A stretch of 64,000 nt of DNA from Paenibacillus marchantiophytorum (GCF_014640555.1 NZ_BMHE01000011.1:62001-126000); one strand, 5' to 3'. Shown: positions 17,080-26,841, numbered from the stretch's first letter. Numbers and translations are program-made. The notes: generated by a model not told the origin, from the sequence alone.

Positions 17080-17963
17080 ATGTCTTCGTTTAATCTTTTG
17101 CGATACTGAGATGGGGTACAACCAAAATGCATTTTAAATACACCAATGAAATAACTCAACGTGTTGAATCCAACATCAAACGAAATCTCTGTAATCTTCT
17201 TGTCCGTATCCTTCAGTAACAATGCCGCTCGTTTTGCTCGCAACTGATTTAAATAATCCATTGGGCTTTTACCGGTAAAACCCTTGAAATACCGACAAAA
17301 ATAGGACTCGCTAAAAGAGGCAATCGCTGCAAGGTCCTCCAATCGAATCGCTGAACTGAAGTTCGCCTGCATATAGGCAATAATATCCTTTAATCGATCG
17401 ATATGCGCTGGGTTAACAGGAAGCGGAAGTTCACGGAAAGATGGCCCTCCGAGCATCATAAGCTTGGAAATTATCAACGGCAGATACGCTTTCGTAGAAA
17501 GTTCGAAGAAAGGCTTTTCGTTAAGATTAACCTCAAACACTTGCCCAAGCAGTGTCAGAATCTCTCTTTCTTCCACTGTATCTTGACGAATTCGAACGGG
17601 AACAACATATTTCTGCTGGATCAGCGGGTTAATATATTTCTCACGAACGAGATCAAATCGGTCCCCTCCCAAGATATCGGCATGAAACACAATCGCAGTG
17701 AAAGAACATCCCTCATTCGTAACGATTTGACCGGAATGAAGTTGACCGCCATTCACGAATATGGCTTCCCCCGCTTCCAGTTCATAGTCTTGCATGGAAA
17801 CGCGAAATAGAGCCTTTCCCTTGGTAAGCATGAGGAATTCCAATTCGTCATGCCAGTGAAGTTCAAGCAGTTCCTCCCCTGGCTGGCAGTTGATTTCATA
17901 AACTCGGATCGGATACAGCGGGTCACCGTGTATGCGGTCCTCTTTGAATTGTGCCTGCTCCAT
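17058..17963 (-). CDS. AraC family transcriptional regulator (likely control of GH31)
   Basis: 301 residues. N-terminal cupin (LHWHDELEFLMLTKGKALFR near 36-55, AIFVNGGQLHSG), then two helix-turn-helix motifs (IRLEDLAAIASFSESYFCRY; KITEISFDVGFNTLSYFIG). ATG at 17963 follows AAGGAG by eight bases. It is divergent from the alpha-xylosidase gene, with an AT-rich spacer that carries two identical 11-bp repeats. Most likely it activates alpha-xylosidase expression when xylose-containing oligosaccharides are present. Confidence 0.9.
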   Translation of the reverse strand: MEQAQFKEDRIHGDPLYPIRVYEINCQPGEELLELHWHDELEFLMLTKGKALFRVSMQDYELEAGEAIFVNGGQLHSGQIVTNEGCSFTAIVFHADILGGDRFDLVREKYINPLIQQKYVVPVRIRQDTVEEREILTLLGQVFEVNLNEKPFFELSTKAYLPLIISKLMMLGGPSFRELPLPVNPAHIDRLKDIIAYMQANFSSAIRLEDLAAIASFSESYFCRYFKGFTGKSPMDYLNQLRAKRAALLLKDTDKKITEISFDVGFNTLSYFIGVFKMHFGCTPSQYRKRLNEDIKKRERG

Positions 17964-18006
17964 TGATGGATCTCCTTTTTCTCAAGAAATCAACGTAATG
18001 TCAAAA

Positions 18007-18069
18007 TAATGATATTAATAAGCAATATTCCGAAAGATCTATAATTATTAAATCAATATAATGATATTA
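18007..18069. promoter_or_regulatory. Pair of direct 11-bp repeats in the AraC/GH31 spacer
   Basis: TAATGATATTA occurs at 18007-18017 and again at 18059-18069 in the same orientation, 52 bp apart (about five helical turns), in an AT-rich divergent promoter. The second copy ends 24 bases before the GH31 start codon. Direct-repeat half-sites are usual for AraC proteins; binding is an inference. Confidence 0.45.
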
Positions 18070-18093
18070 CAACATTTTGAGAGGATGATGGCA

Positions 18094-20415
18094 ATGAAAT
18101 TTTCGAATGGTTATTGGATGGCCAAAGACGGATACACAGTCCTTAATCCAGTCGATGTCCGGGATGTGCATCAAGAAGCGAACAGCCTGACTGTCTACGC
18201 TGCCGCGAGATGGATTCAACGTAAAGGCGATACCTTGAATGGAGCCATGTTGACTTGTGAATTAAGCTCCCCACTTCCTGATATCATCCGCGTACGTTGG
18301 ACCCATCATGCTGGTAAGCGTTCGAATGGACCCGCTTTTGGAATCGCTGACAATAAGCAAACTCCCGTTTCAATTGATGAAAGTGATGACCAAGTTTCGC
18401 TGAAATCAGGTCGTATAACCGTGAAAGTCAACAAACATCAGACGTGGGGCGCTGAGTTTTACTTCGAAGACCGTCGTTTAACCGGAACCAACAGTAAGGG
18501 TGCGGGGCATATTACAACTGCGGATAAAGCGGTTTTCTTTCGCGAGCAGCTTGAGCTGGGCATTGGCGAACATATTTACGGACTCGGAGAACGTTTCACC
18601 AATGTCGTTAAAAACGGGCAAACCGTTGATATCTGGAACGAAGATGGCGGCACAAGCAGCGAACAAGCCTACAAAAATGTGCCCTTCTATTTATCCAGTA
18701 AAGGCTATGGTGTTTTCGTCAATCATCCCGAGCATGTATCGTTTGAAGTCGGCTCTGAAGTGGTGTCCAAAGTCCAATTCAGCGTACCCGGTGAACAGAT
18801 TGAGTATTTCATTATAGGCGGAAACACTTTAAAAGAGGTGCTGAGTAATTATACGAAACTCACGGGCAAACCCGCTCTGCCGCCTGCCTGGTCGTTCGGT
18901 CTGTGGTTAACGACATCCTTCACAACGGATTATGACGAAGCAACCGTGAATCGTTTTATCGACGGTATGTTTGAACGAGACATCCCGCTTCATGTCTTCC
19001 ATTTCGACTGTTTTTGGATGAAAGAATACCAATGGACCAACTTTGAGTGGGATGCCGATATGTTCCCAGATCCCGTGGGCATGCTGCGTCGCCTCAAAGA
19101 CAAGGGACTGAAGATTTGTGTCTGGATTAATTCCTACATAGGACAGAAATCGCCGCTTTTCCAAGAGGGCATGGATCATGGTTATTTGGTCAGAACTTTG
19201 GACGGTCATGTTTGGCAGTGGGACCTCTGGCAAGCTGGCATGGGACTGGTGGATTTCACCAATCCGGAAGCCACAGAGTGGTACAAAGGGCATTTGCGTC
19301 GCCTCATTGATATGGGCGTGGATTGCTTTAAAACCGATTTCGGCGAGCGCATCCCAACCGATGTTCAGTATCACGATGGTTCGGATCCGCTCAAAATGCA
19401 CAACTATTATACATTCCTATACAATAAGGCCGTTTTCGAAGTATTGGAAGAAAAACTCGGCAAGAACGAAGCCATGCTGTTCGCCCGCTCCGCTACAGCT
19501 GGAGGACAGCAATTCCCTGTCCACTGGGGTGGCGATTGCTCGGCTAACTACGATTCGATGGCAGAATCGCTGCGCGGGGGCCTTTCCCTTGGTTTATCCG
19601 GATTCGGATTCTGGAGCCATGACATCAGTGGCTTTGAGAAAACCGCGCCGCCTGATATCTATAAGCGCTGGGTCGCTTTTGGCCTGCTATCGTCGCACAG
19701 CCGCTTGCATGGCAATGAGTCTTACCGGGTCCCTTGGTTGTTTGACGATGAAGCCGTCGATGTGCTCCGACATTTCACCAAGCTAAAAAGCAAGTTAATG
19801 CCTTATTTGTTCGCAAGTGCAATCCAATCCACAGAGTTAGGAATTCCCATGATGCGCGCGATGGTGCTTGATTTCCCGGCTGATCCGACCACACATCACC
19901 TGGATACGCAGTACATGTTAGGAGACAACCTCCTCGTCGCGCCCATCTTCAATGAGCTAGGTACTGTACAGTATTATGTGCCCGAGGGGCGCTGGACCGA
20001 TTTCTTCCATGGTCATGTGGTTGAAGGAGGCAAATGGCACCAGGAAACGCATGGCTACATGACGCTTCCATTATTGGTTAAACCGAATACCCTGCTGGCT
20101 ATTGGAGCCAACGACCGGAAGCCAGATTACAATTATGCGGAGGATGTGTCGCTTCATTTGTTTGAATTGGCGGATGGAGCCGCCGTGGAAACAACAATTT
20201 ATGACATGCAAGCAAACAAGCAATTGACGGTGAAAGCTTCGCGCAGGCTTAATCTTATTGATATCTCGGTTAAAGGGAGCAATCAACCATACACGATCGT
20301 GCTTAGAGGCATCCATCAAATCTCTGCGCTAGAAGGCGCATCTTGGACGAATTCAGATAATGGTATCGTGCTTGCTCCTGAGCCGGCTGCTTCTGTGATT
20401 TCGGTAAATTTATAA
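18094..20415 (+). CDS. yicI: Alpha-xylosidase, glycoside hydrolase family 31 (YicI-like)
   Basis: 773 residues from ATG at 18094, nine bases after AGAGG; earlier in-frame ATGs lie on or before that site. Family order is clear: N-terminal beta-sandwich, a TIM barrel with the nucleophile Asp415 in FKTDFGERIP and the acid/base Asp481 in HWGGDCSANYDSM, then C-terminal beta domains. These match Asp416 and Asp482 of E. coli YicI almost exactly in position. It releases alpha-xylose from isoprimeverose-type ends of xyloglucan oligosaccharides. No signal peptide, so it acts in the cytoplasm after uptake. No transporter is adjacent. Confidence 0.93.
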   Translation: MKFSNGYWMAKDGYTVLNPVDVRDVHQEANSLTVYAAARWIQRKGDTLNGAMLTCELSSPLPDIIRVRWTHHAGKRSNGPAFGIADNKQTPVSIDESDDQVSLKSGRITVKVNKHQTWGAEFYFEDRRLTGTNSKGAGHITTADKAVFFREQLELGIGEHIYGLGERFTNVVKNGQTVDIWNEDGGTSSEQAYKNVPFYLSSKGYGVFVNHPEHVSFEVGSEVVSKVQFSVPGEQIEYFIIGGNTLKEVLSNYTKLTGKPALPPAWSFGLWLTTSFTTDYDEATVNRFIDGMFERDIPLHVFHFDCFWMKEYQWTNFEWDADMFPDPVGMLRRLKDKGLKICVWINSYIGQKSPLFQEGMDHGYLVRTLDGHVWQWDLWQAGMGLVDFTNPEATEWYKGHLRRLIDMGVDCFKTDFGERIPTDVQYHDGSDPLKMHNYYTFLYNKAVFEVLEEKLGKNEAMLFARSATAGGQQFPVHWGGDCSANYDSMAESLRGGLSLGLSGFGFWSHDISGFEKTAPPDIYKRWVAFGLLSSHSRLHGNESYRVPWLFDDEAVDVLRHFTKLKSKLMPYLFASAIQSTELGIPMMRAMVLDFPADPTTHHLDTQYMLGDNLLVAPIFNELGTVQYYVPEGRWTDFFHGHVVEGGKWHQETHGYMTLPLLVKPNTLLAIGANDRKPDYNYAEDVSLHLFELADGAAVETTIYDMQANKQLTVKASRRLNLIDISVKGSNQPYTIVLRGIHQISALEGASWTNSDNGIVLAPEPAASVISVNL

Positions 20416-20436
20416 AATCTTTGGTGATATGGATAA

Positions 20437-21543
20437 TTAGATCCCACCCAGAACCTCTTGGTTCGAGATCACCTTATTCCTGCCATTCATTTTGGCTTTG
20501 TACAGTGCCTTATCTGCTTGTTCAATAAGTTCCTCCTTCGTATCTGGATACGTAGCAGCACCTATTGAAACCGTAATCTTGATGGTCTGACCATCATTAA
20601 GAACAAACGCATGTTTACTTATCGCACTTCGTACCCGATCTCCTACGACAAGTGCATGTTTATGAGGCAAATCGTAAAGTAAAATCGAGAATTCCTCTCC
20701 TCCATTTCGTGAGACAATATCAAAGGAGCGAGAGGCATCCTTTAATAATTTCCCAAATTGTTTTAGCACGACATCTCCATTGGAATGTCCATACGTATCA
20801 TTAATCTTCTTAAAATGGTCGATATCTATCATCAGCAAGGACAAAGATTCATTTTTCTCTATGGCTTTCTGCAATGAAACATTGAATACTTCATCAAATG
20901 TTCGATGGTTGTTCAACTCTGTCAGGAAATCAAACGTTGCGGCCTTTTCCATCCTTTGAAAATGGGATTTCGCTTTGACCAGGAAAGCCGTCAAGTAGCC
21001 GGCTATTAACCCTCCAACCGTCAACATAATCACATAGATGAAAGCAGGTAAGACCCCTTTTGTCCCAAGATTTATGAAAAATACAATAGCTGTAGAGACA
21101 TTACAAACAACGAGCGCGTAAATCCATTTCTTCCAAAATGTCAAGTTAAATCGACTAATAACGCCAACAGCCAGGGATAAAAAAATAGTATTTGAAGCTG
21201 CTATAACGGAAGTATGGCTTACTACGCCAAAAGCGAACAAACGCATAAAAAAGATCATGAGCCCCGTTAGAATGGAAGCATATATGCCACCAAAAAGCGC
21301 TGAAATAATAACAGCAATCTGCCTAAAGTCCAAAATGGTTCCATCAAACTCAACAGTAAAGACCATCAATACGATCCCAAGTATGCCCGCCGAGAACCCG
21401 ATAAGAACTTTGGTGCTTATGGATGCCGTGGAATCCAAAATCTTATTCTTAAATATGACTTGGCTGGTTAGAAACAAATAAGCTGTAACGATTGCAAAAT
21501 TCGCAATCAAATCTCTGGATATACCGATTAGTGTATTATTCAT
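20437..21543 (-). CDS. Membrane-bound diguanylate cyclase (5TMR-LYT sensor plus GGDEF)
   Basis: 368 residues. The first about 200 residues form six or so membrane helices of the 5TM-5TMR_LYT type seen in LytS-like sensors. The C-terminal GGDEF domain is intact: DIDHFKKINDTYGHSNGDVV, active site GGEEF at 281-285 and an RxxD inhibitory site five residues upstream (RSFDIVSRN). It makes cyclic di-GMP from two GTP and should be product-inhibited. Convergent with the alpha-xylosidase gene, 21 bases between stops. No receiver of the signal is encoded nearby. Confidence 0.92.
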   Translation of the reverse strand: MNNTLIGISRDLIANFAIVTAYLFLTSQVIFKNKILDSTASISTKVLIGFSAGILGIVLMVFTVEFDGTILDFRQIAVIISALFGGIYASILTGLMIFFMRLFAFGVVSHTSVIAASNTIFLSLAVGVISRFNLTFWKKWIYALVVCNVSTAIVFFINLGTKGVLPAFIYVIMLTVGGLIAGYLTAFLVKAKSHFQRMEKAATFDFLTELNNHRTFDEVFNVSLQKAIEKNESLSLLMIDIDHFKKINDTYGHSNGDVVLKQFGKLLKDASRSFDIVSRNGGEEFSILLYDLPHKHALVVGDRVRSAISKHAFVLNDGQTIKITVSIGAATYPDTKEELIEQADKALYKAKMNGRNKVISNQEVLGGI

Positions 21544-21757
21544 TCTAGCACCCCCTAGTTACTAATAACTTAACACGAATATGTCAAGAATTTATTAGGT
21601 TCCGGGCAGCGTCACCGATTCGTGTGTCGGACCTGCGCCAGATGACGCCGGGACATTTCCCGGGAAATCTGCCCGCATCAGACAAATCATCGAGTTAAAA
21701 GTAGTGGCCTGCGAGCCTTCGCTCCTGCTCAATCTCGCATGCTGCACTAAGTTGCGT
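21544..21757. other. Gene-free stretch before element A copy 2
   Basis: Between the diguanylate cyclase start and the repeat. The minus strand reads an open segment of about 48 codons ending at TAA 21596 (MRADFPGNVPASSGAGPTHE followed by SVTLPGT) that I do not recognise and that has no ribosome site. It may be another decayed gene end; nothing else is visible. Confidence 0.3.
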
Positions 21758-22042
21758 AAGAAAAATGGCTTCGCCGCCCTGAGAGATCAGCCTCTTAGTA
21801 GCGTCAAAACCTGTTAAGGGAACTAGAAGACGCTATATAGGCAAATAGCAGGGATGCTAGGGTATTAGCGGAACTACAGGGTCTTATTTCCACGAAAAAC
21901 GCTCAATTTGCCTTGAAACAGCAAAATAGCGGACTGTAGTTCCCCCACCCCCGCGATATGGATACTTTTGGCTAGAATAGCGGACTGTAGTTCCCTCTGT
22001 TCGCACAAGGCGGCTGGAGTAACTCCGAGCTCACTCCAAAAC
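21758..22042. repeat. Element A, copy 2 (best-preserved copy)
   Basis: Left end GGCTTCGCCGCCCTGA; forward motifs at 21818-21838 and 21869-21889, inverted motifs at 21924-21944 and 21975-21995; right end CACAAGGCGGCTGGAGTAAC then a CTCCAAAAC tail. Spacing is 51 bp within each pair. All parts seen in other copies are present here, so it is a good reference for the family. Confidence 0.88.
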
Positions 22043-22060
22043 ATATAAACTTTTATATTG

Positions 22061-22116
22061 CCAAAAAGCCGACGTCGGATGGCTCCGAATAGCGGCTTCT
22101 TGGTGTTATTGGCAAT
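22061..22116 (-). terminator. Structured terminator-like hairpin beside a decayed gene
   Basis: Nested arms ATTGCCAA/TTGGCAAT (22057-22064, 22109-22116) and AAGCCG/CGGCTT (22066-22071, 22093-22098), with an inner CCGACGTCGG palindrome. Reading the minus strand, the stem ends in TTTTT, as expected for the terminator of the ybaK remnant just upstream. Confidence 0.6.
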
Positions 22117-22158
22117 TTGGTTCACCCAAAAAAGGACTGTGAATAGATCCTCTCACCT

Positions 22159-22289
22159 TTAATTAACAATATCAACAAGCTGCCCTTCCGAAGCTGCTGC
22201 TAAATCATCTCATCCCAATCATACTCCTGAAGCTTATAAGGAATACGGAGAGAATCTAGCATTCGGCATGCATTCGTCTTGTTTGACGT
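22159..22289 (-). pseudogene. Internally deleted ybaK/ebsC-type aminoacyl-tRNA deacylase gene
   Basis: The minus strand translates as SNKTNACRMLDSLRIPYKLQ then EYDWDE, the N-terminus of YbaK/EbsC Cys-tRNA(Pro) deacylases. After a shift of frame it continues DLAAASEGQLVDIVN and a stop, resembling their C-terminus. The catalytic middle of about 110 residues is gone. The expected start codon position, after a well-placed GAGGAG, reads ACG at 22289. So the start is mutated, the centre deleted and the frame broken. Recognition rests on the KTNA..LDSLRIPY.L.EYD pattern. Confidence 0.65.
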
Positions 22290-22464
22290 TGCGACTCCTC
22301 TTTCATTTGAATACAACTATCTTAACATCACAGTCAGCTTCTCAAAAGGTACAAAACATTTGATAATCAATTATCCGATTGCTGAAACATATTCCCCTGT
22401 GAAACCGTTAAGTAGATATAGAAAAATTTGCCATACAATTTAAAAGATGAAGGGATGAAAACAT

Positions 22465-24783
22465 TTGAAGAAGAAAGTATGGACCATCGGTCTCCTGCTT
22501 AGCGCAATGATCTTAACTTCCACGTTTGCTCCAGTTGCCTCGAAAGCCGCTCAAGAACCCGTTGTCCTATTGGAAGGGCAGCCGATTGTTTTCTCCCAGC
22601 AGCCGATGAAGATCGATGGCATTCTGATGGCATCGGTTCGGGATCTAGCCAAAATTGCGGGGATGGATGTTACATGGAACGCAACTGATCAGATGGCAAT
22701 CGTTTCTCAGAACGAGTACGAGCTCAAGCTGCCTATGAATTCAGACGTTGCCTATGTGAACGGTAAAGCAAACACCATTTACGGCAGTACACAAATGGTA
22801 AATGGTGCGATGTACGTTCCACTGCGATTTTTTATGGAAAGCACCAATTATGTGGTTCGCTGGGATACTGCCACCAACTCTGTGAATATCACGAAGCAAA
22901 CGGACAGTTTGCCTGTTGTCGGCACCTATGACCACTTGCTCACTCTGCTATCGCAGAATCAAAGCATAGGGAATGTCAGGGTTATTTCCCAGGGTAAAAC
23001 CGTTGTAACCGAAACGTCCACTGAAGCCTTATCTCCAATTAGTGTTGATTCATCTAGTGCTAAGAAGGAATCGACCACAGCAGTTGTTCCCGAGTATTCC
23101 AGCACGAATGTTCAAGTGCAAGGCGTGGATGAATCCGATGTTGTCAAAACAGACGGAAGCTATATCTATACGGTTAACAGACAACGCATTGTCGTTACTC
23201 AGGCTTATCCTGCCGATCAGATGAAAGTGCTGAGCATTCTCGATTTCCCCAAAAATCAAGGCGCGCAGTTCCAACCTAGTGAAATCTACGTGGATGACAA
23301 GCATCTTATCGTGATCGGCAACTCTCTCAACTACGATACATCAGTTCCTTATAACGGCCCAACTGGCCTCACAGAAAAGCGACTAATCATGCCGATGAAG
23401 TCCCAAGGCAACGCTAAAGTTATGGTTTACGATCTCACGGATCGCAGCAATCTGAAGCTTGTGAAAGAAGCTGAGCTTGAAGGAAACTACGTCTCCTCCC
23501 GCAAAATCGGGTCGTCACTGTACTTTATCTCCAATAAGTTTGTGAATTACAATCGATATCAGAAATTAAAGAAGCATGATGATGATGCTTTAACAGACCT
23601 TGCTCCGGCCTACCGAGATTCAGTCTCAGGCGATGCTTTTACAAAGATTCCATTAGATCAAGTCTATTACCTGCCAAAAGCCATAGAGCCTAACTATGTG
23701 CTCATCGGGAGCATTAATCTTAATGAGTTGCAACAGACCATGAACGTCACTTCTTATCTCGGTTCTGGACAAAATGTGTACGCCTCCGAAGAAAACTTAA
23801 CTATCGCCGTTACGAATTATGAACAGCAATCGTTCCAACCGGAAACGATTATTTATCAATTCGGGCTAAAAGCAGGGAAAGCATCGTTCACGAATACCGG
23901 CAAAGTGCCAGGCCGTTTACTCAATCAATTTTCCATGGATGAACATAATGGGCATTTCCGAATCGCGACGACAACTGGCGAAATGGGGCGGACAGATGAA
24001 GGAACATCGATGAACCATGTTTTCATCCTTGACGCGAACCTGAAAGTGACAGGTAAGATTGAAAATATAGCGCCTGGGGAAAGAATCTATGCTGCGCGTT
24101 TCATGGGTGACCGGGCTTACATGGTTACTTTCAGAAACACGGATCCCCTTTTTGTTATGGATTTGAAGGATCCTGCTGCACCGAAATTACTAGGTGCGTT
24201 AAAAATCCCCGGCTATAGCGATTACTTGCATCCGTATGATGAAAACCATGTAATTGGCTTCGGCAAAGATACGATCGAGGTTGACCTCAAGAATTCGCAA
24301 GAACCGCAGTCTATCGCCTATTATCAAGGTATGAAAATGGCGCTTTTCGATATCACCGATGTGAATCATCCTAAGGAGAAATTTAAGGAACTGATTGGCG
24401 ACCGAGGAACGGATTCGGAGCTGCTGCACAATCATAGAGCTTTACTCTTTTCCAAGGAAAAGAATTTACTCTCGTTTCCTGTCAATGTGATGAAATTTGA
24501 TGCTTCCAGTAACACTAAATCGGTAAGCTCGTATGGTACTTTTGCTTTTCAAGGTGCTTACGTATACAGACTTGATTTGGACAAAGGCTTCCAGCTCCGC
24601 GGCAGTATCACCCATCTCAGCGAGGATGATCTGAAAAAAGCGGGGCAATATGTTCAGGCTGGCGATAAACAGGTACGGCGCGTGCTATACATCGGGGATA
24701 CCCTGTACACCATCTCGAACGATTTGATCAAAGCGAATGATCTCGCCACGCTGCAGGAGAAGAACACGGTGCTCATTCCGTAA
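22465..24783 (+). CDS. Secreted beta-propeller protein with copper-amine-oxidase-type N-terminal domain
   Basis: 772 residues from TTG at 22465, ten bases after AAGGG. Signal peptide about 1-29 (VWTIGLLLSAMILTSTFAPV). Residues about 33-145 are a Cu_amine_oxidN1 domain (PIVFSQQPMKIDGILMASVR; MVNGAMYVPLRFF), common in Paenibacillus wall-associated proteins. The remainder is a bacterial beta-propeller family with hallmark QGVDESDVVKTDGSYIYTVN around 215-235 and repeated DLKDPAAPKLLGALKIPGYS-type blades. It is probably an extracellular binding or scaffold protein; no enzymatic residues are known for the family. Single gene with a terminator after it. Confidence 0.9.
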   Translation: MKKKVWTIGLLLSAMILTSTFAPVASKAAQEPVVLLEGQPIVFSQQPMKIDGILMASVRDLAKIAGMDVTWNATDQMAIVSQNEYELKLPMNSDVAYVNGKANTIYGSTQMVNGAMYVPLRFFMESTNYVVRWDTATNSVNITKQTDSLPVVGTYDHLLTLLSQNQSIGNVRVISQGKTVVTETSTEALSPISVDSSSAKKESTTAVVPEYSSTNVQVQGVDESDVVKTDGSYIYTVNRQRIVVTQAYPADQMKVLSILDFPKNQGAQFQPSEIYVDDKHLIVIGNSLNYDTSVPYNGPTGLTEKRLIMPMKSQGNAKVMVYDLTDRSNLKLVKEAELEGNYVSSRKIGSSLYFISNKFVNYNRYQKLKKHDDDALTDLAPAYRDSVSGDAFTKIPLDQVYYLPKAIEPNYVLIGSINLNELQQTMNVTSYLGSGQNVYASEENLTIAVTNYEQQSFQPETIIYQFGLKAGKASFTNTGKVPGRLLNQFSMDEHNGHFRIATTTGEMGRTDEGTSMNHVFILDANLKVTGKIENIAPGERIYAARFMGDRAYMVTFRNTDPLFVMDLKDPAAPKLLGALKIPGYSDYLHPYDENHVIGFGKDTIEVDLKNSQEPQSIAYYQGMKMALFDITDVNHPKEKFKELIGDRGTDSELLHNHRALLFSKEKNLLSFPVNVMKFDASSNTKSVSSYGTFAFQGAYVYRLDLDKGFQLRGSITHLSEDDLKKAGQYVQAGDKQVRRVLYIGDTLYTISNDLIKANDLATLQEKNTVLIP

Positions 24784-24862
24784 CGGAACTGCTTGAATAG
24801 CGGCTTGACGATTCCGTAACTCTGCGTGCGGCGGGTCTCCCAGCACCAACTCACAGTTCAAG

Positions 24863-24895
24863 AAGCCACTTGAGATTGTACTCAAATGGCTTTTT
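24863..24895 (+). terminator. Intrinsic terminator of the beta-propeller gene
   Basis: Arms AAGCCACTTGAG and CTCAAATGGCTT with one mismatch, followed by TTTTT. It also ends just past the stop of the opposite-strand acyltransferase pseudogene. Confidence 0.85.
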
Positions 24896-24905
24896 GTGCA
24901 ACTGA

Positions 24906-25849
24906 TTATGACTTAATTTGATCTAGCTTCATCTTCTTACTTTTTGTTAGAACTCTGCCGAGCCATATGGATGGCTTCTCGATGAAAAAGTACATCATAG
25001 AAGCAATAAATAGAGAGACTAGCAGCGAACCACTCAGGAGGATACCGATTGGTAGACCCCGGCCATATAATGTTTGGACCACTGTAAGAATTATCACCAC
25101 ATGTACTAGGTACAAACTATAGGAGATTTTACCTAGAAATATCACGAAAAAATGTCTCATCATACGGGACAATCGTGCGGAGTTTAAAGTGAAAATTATC
25201 AAAATGACAGCCCCTAAAGTAATAAACCAAGAATCTATAACTGTTCTATAGAAGGGGGGAATGTTCTGAAATAAGAGTGCTTTTATTACAAATGAAGGGT
25301 GTACAAATAAATAAGTAGCTATTCCAAATGCGAATACTGAAATTTTCACTTTAACGCTAAGTGAATTGAATTTATGAGAGATATAACTTCTATATTTCGC
25401 TAACAACGCACCTATAATGAACAAAGCTGTGTAATTAAGTGATGCCACATATTCTGTCCCCGTACTTGCAGGCTTGAATATAATAAATAATACGATTGCC
25501 AGTAGACTTACCAAAGCGCTGAAAGCTAATGCCTTTTTCCAATCTAATTTCGCTATTATTATCATAATTAATGGGAAATAATGGATATTCTCATTTCATG
25601 AACAAGCGACCATATAACAGGATTTAGATTACTAAGAAAATCAAAATAAGGAAGCGCCAAAACAAATCCACTTAAAACAAAAAACATAACCACCGACTCC
25701 CCACCAGAAATAAATAAACGGAGGGGACTGTATTCGAATATTACTTTAAAAAGTTTGTTGATTGGAATTACTTGATACAAATGAAAAAACACAACACAGA
25801 GCGCTGCCAAACCACGCAGGGAATCTAACTCTTCATATCGCTTGTTCAC
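24906..25849 (-). pseudogene. Acyltransferase-3 family membrane protein, frameshifted
   Basis: Two frames together encode one integral membrane acyltransferase (O-antigen/peptidoglycan acetylase type). The N-terminal 93 residues read MNKRYEELDSLRGLAALCVV and FFVLSGFVLALPYF; they end VIWSLVHEMRISIISH and stop at 25568. The C-terminal 219 residues resume in the next frame as FPLIMIIIAKLDW. Adding one T in the run at about 25576-25579 restores the usual HEMRISIIFPLI. In addition FVLALPYF joins LNPVIWSLVHEM almost directly, where family members usually have about 60-80 more residues including the RIxRIYPPY segment, so an internal deletion is also likely. Confidence 0.8.
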
Positions 25850-26114
25850 CTTGAGTGCCCTCGAATATTTTTATTAAAAACAAGTTAGTTCTTAATAAAG
25901 AATATAAAAAATTATGGAAGATAATAAAAGAGTTAATTCATTATTACCATTTTTTATTACAAGTGTAAGATAAATTTCATATCACAAATATCTTCTTAGA
26001 CTTGTCTTAGGGTAATGAGAAGGCAATTTCCATCATCCTTTCTATCTCGTTATTATAGCGATAATGGAAATTCCTCATAAGTGAAATGTCTGCGAACGTT
26101 TGGACCTCTGAATG

Positions 26115-26390
26115 GAGAAAATCGGCTTCGCTGCCCTGAGAAATCAACTTCTTCAAAGCGACAAAACCTATGAAAGGGAACTCCAGTTCGCTATTTAGGC
26201 AAAAAGCAGGGATTCGCAGTCTTAGCGGAACTACAGGGTCTTATTTTCACGAAAAACGCTGAAATTCCCATGAAACAGCAAAATAGCGTACTGTAGTTCC
26301 CTCAACCCCGTGATAATTACACTTTTTTCCAGAATAGCGTACTATAGTTCCCTCCCCCCGCACAAGGCAGCTGGGGTAACTTCTCGATGT
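26115..26390. repeat. Element A, copy 3
   Basis: Left end CGGCTTCGCTGCCCTGAG; forward motifs 26176-26196 and 26226-26246, inverted motifs 26281-26301 and 26332-26352; right end GCACAAGGCAGCTGGGGTAA. Spacing 50-51 bp. It ends a few bases before the stop codon of the AHSA1-family gene. The 265 bp to its left (25850-26114) are AT-rich with no gene seen. Confidence 0.85.
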
Positions 26391-26397
26391 TCTTAAA

Positions 26398-26841
26398 CTA
26401 AAAGGCTGCCAGAGTTTTGCCTGTTTCAAGCAGGCTCTTTAAATTGCTTAGAATGACTGGCCAGCCATTATTAAACCCTTCTATCTTGCCTTCATCTTTG
26501 CGAATATCCTTGTCTAATAATTCCTCGTGTCGGAGCGATAGTTTCACAGTAGCGTCCATGGGTGTTAATTCATAAGTAACCGTAGACATTCGCTCTACTT
26601 CAACGTCCTTAACGCTCCAGGAAATGGTTAGTAATCGATACGGCTCATAGACAAGAACTTCACCATAATGTTCAACTTTATCTTTATTCATCAATTTAAA
26701 GCTAGATCCAACTTGCCAATCCGAGACGATTTCACGACCGAAAAAATACTGTTTGGTGAATTCACTGCTAGTTAGGGCTGCCCAAAGCTTCTCAGGTGTA
26801 GTTGCAATGTAAGTCGTATACGCGAATGAAGTTTTATTCAT
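26398..26841 (-). CDS. SRPBCC/AHSA1 family protein
   Basis: 147 residues of the START-like, Aha1-C-terminal-like fold: FAYTTYIATTPEKLWAALTS at the start and NNGWPVILSNLKSLLETG at the end. Members bind hydrophobic ligands; no catalysis is known for most. The start codon overlaps the end of the ArsR gene by eight bases, a very common two-gene arrangement in Bacillota in which the ArsR protein represses the pair. GGAGG precedes ATG by nine bases. Confidence 0.9.
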   Translation of the reverse strand: MNKTSFAYTTYIATTPEKLWAALTSSEFTKQYFFGREIVSDWQVGSSFKLMNKDKVEHYGEVLVYEPYRLLTISWSVKDVEVERMSTVTYELTPMDATVKLSLRHEELLDKDIRKDEGKIEGFNNGWPVILSNLKSLLETGKTLAAF

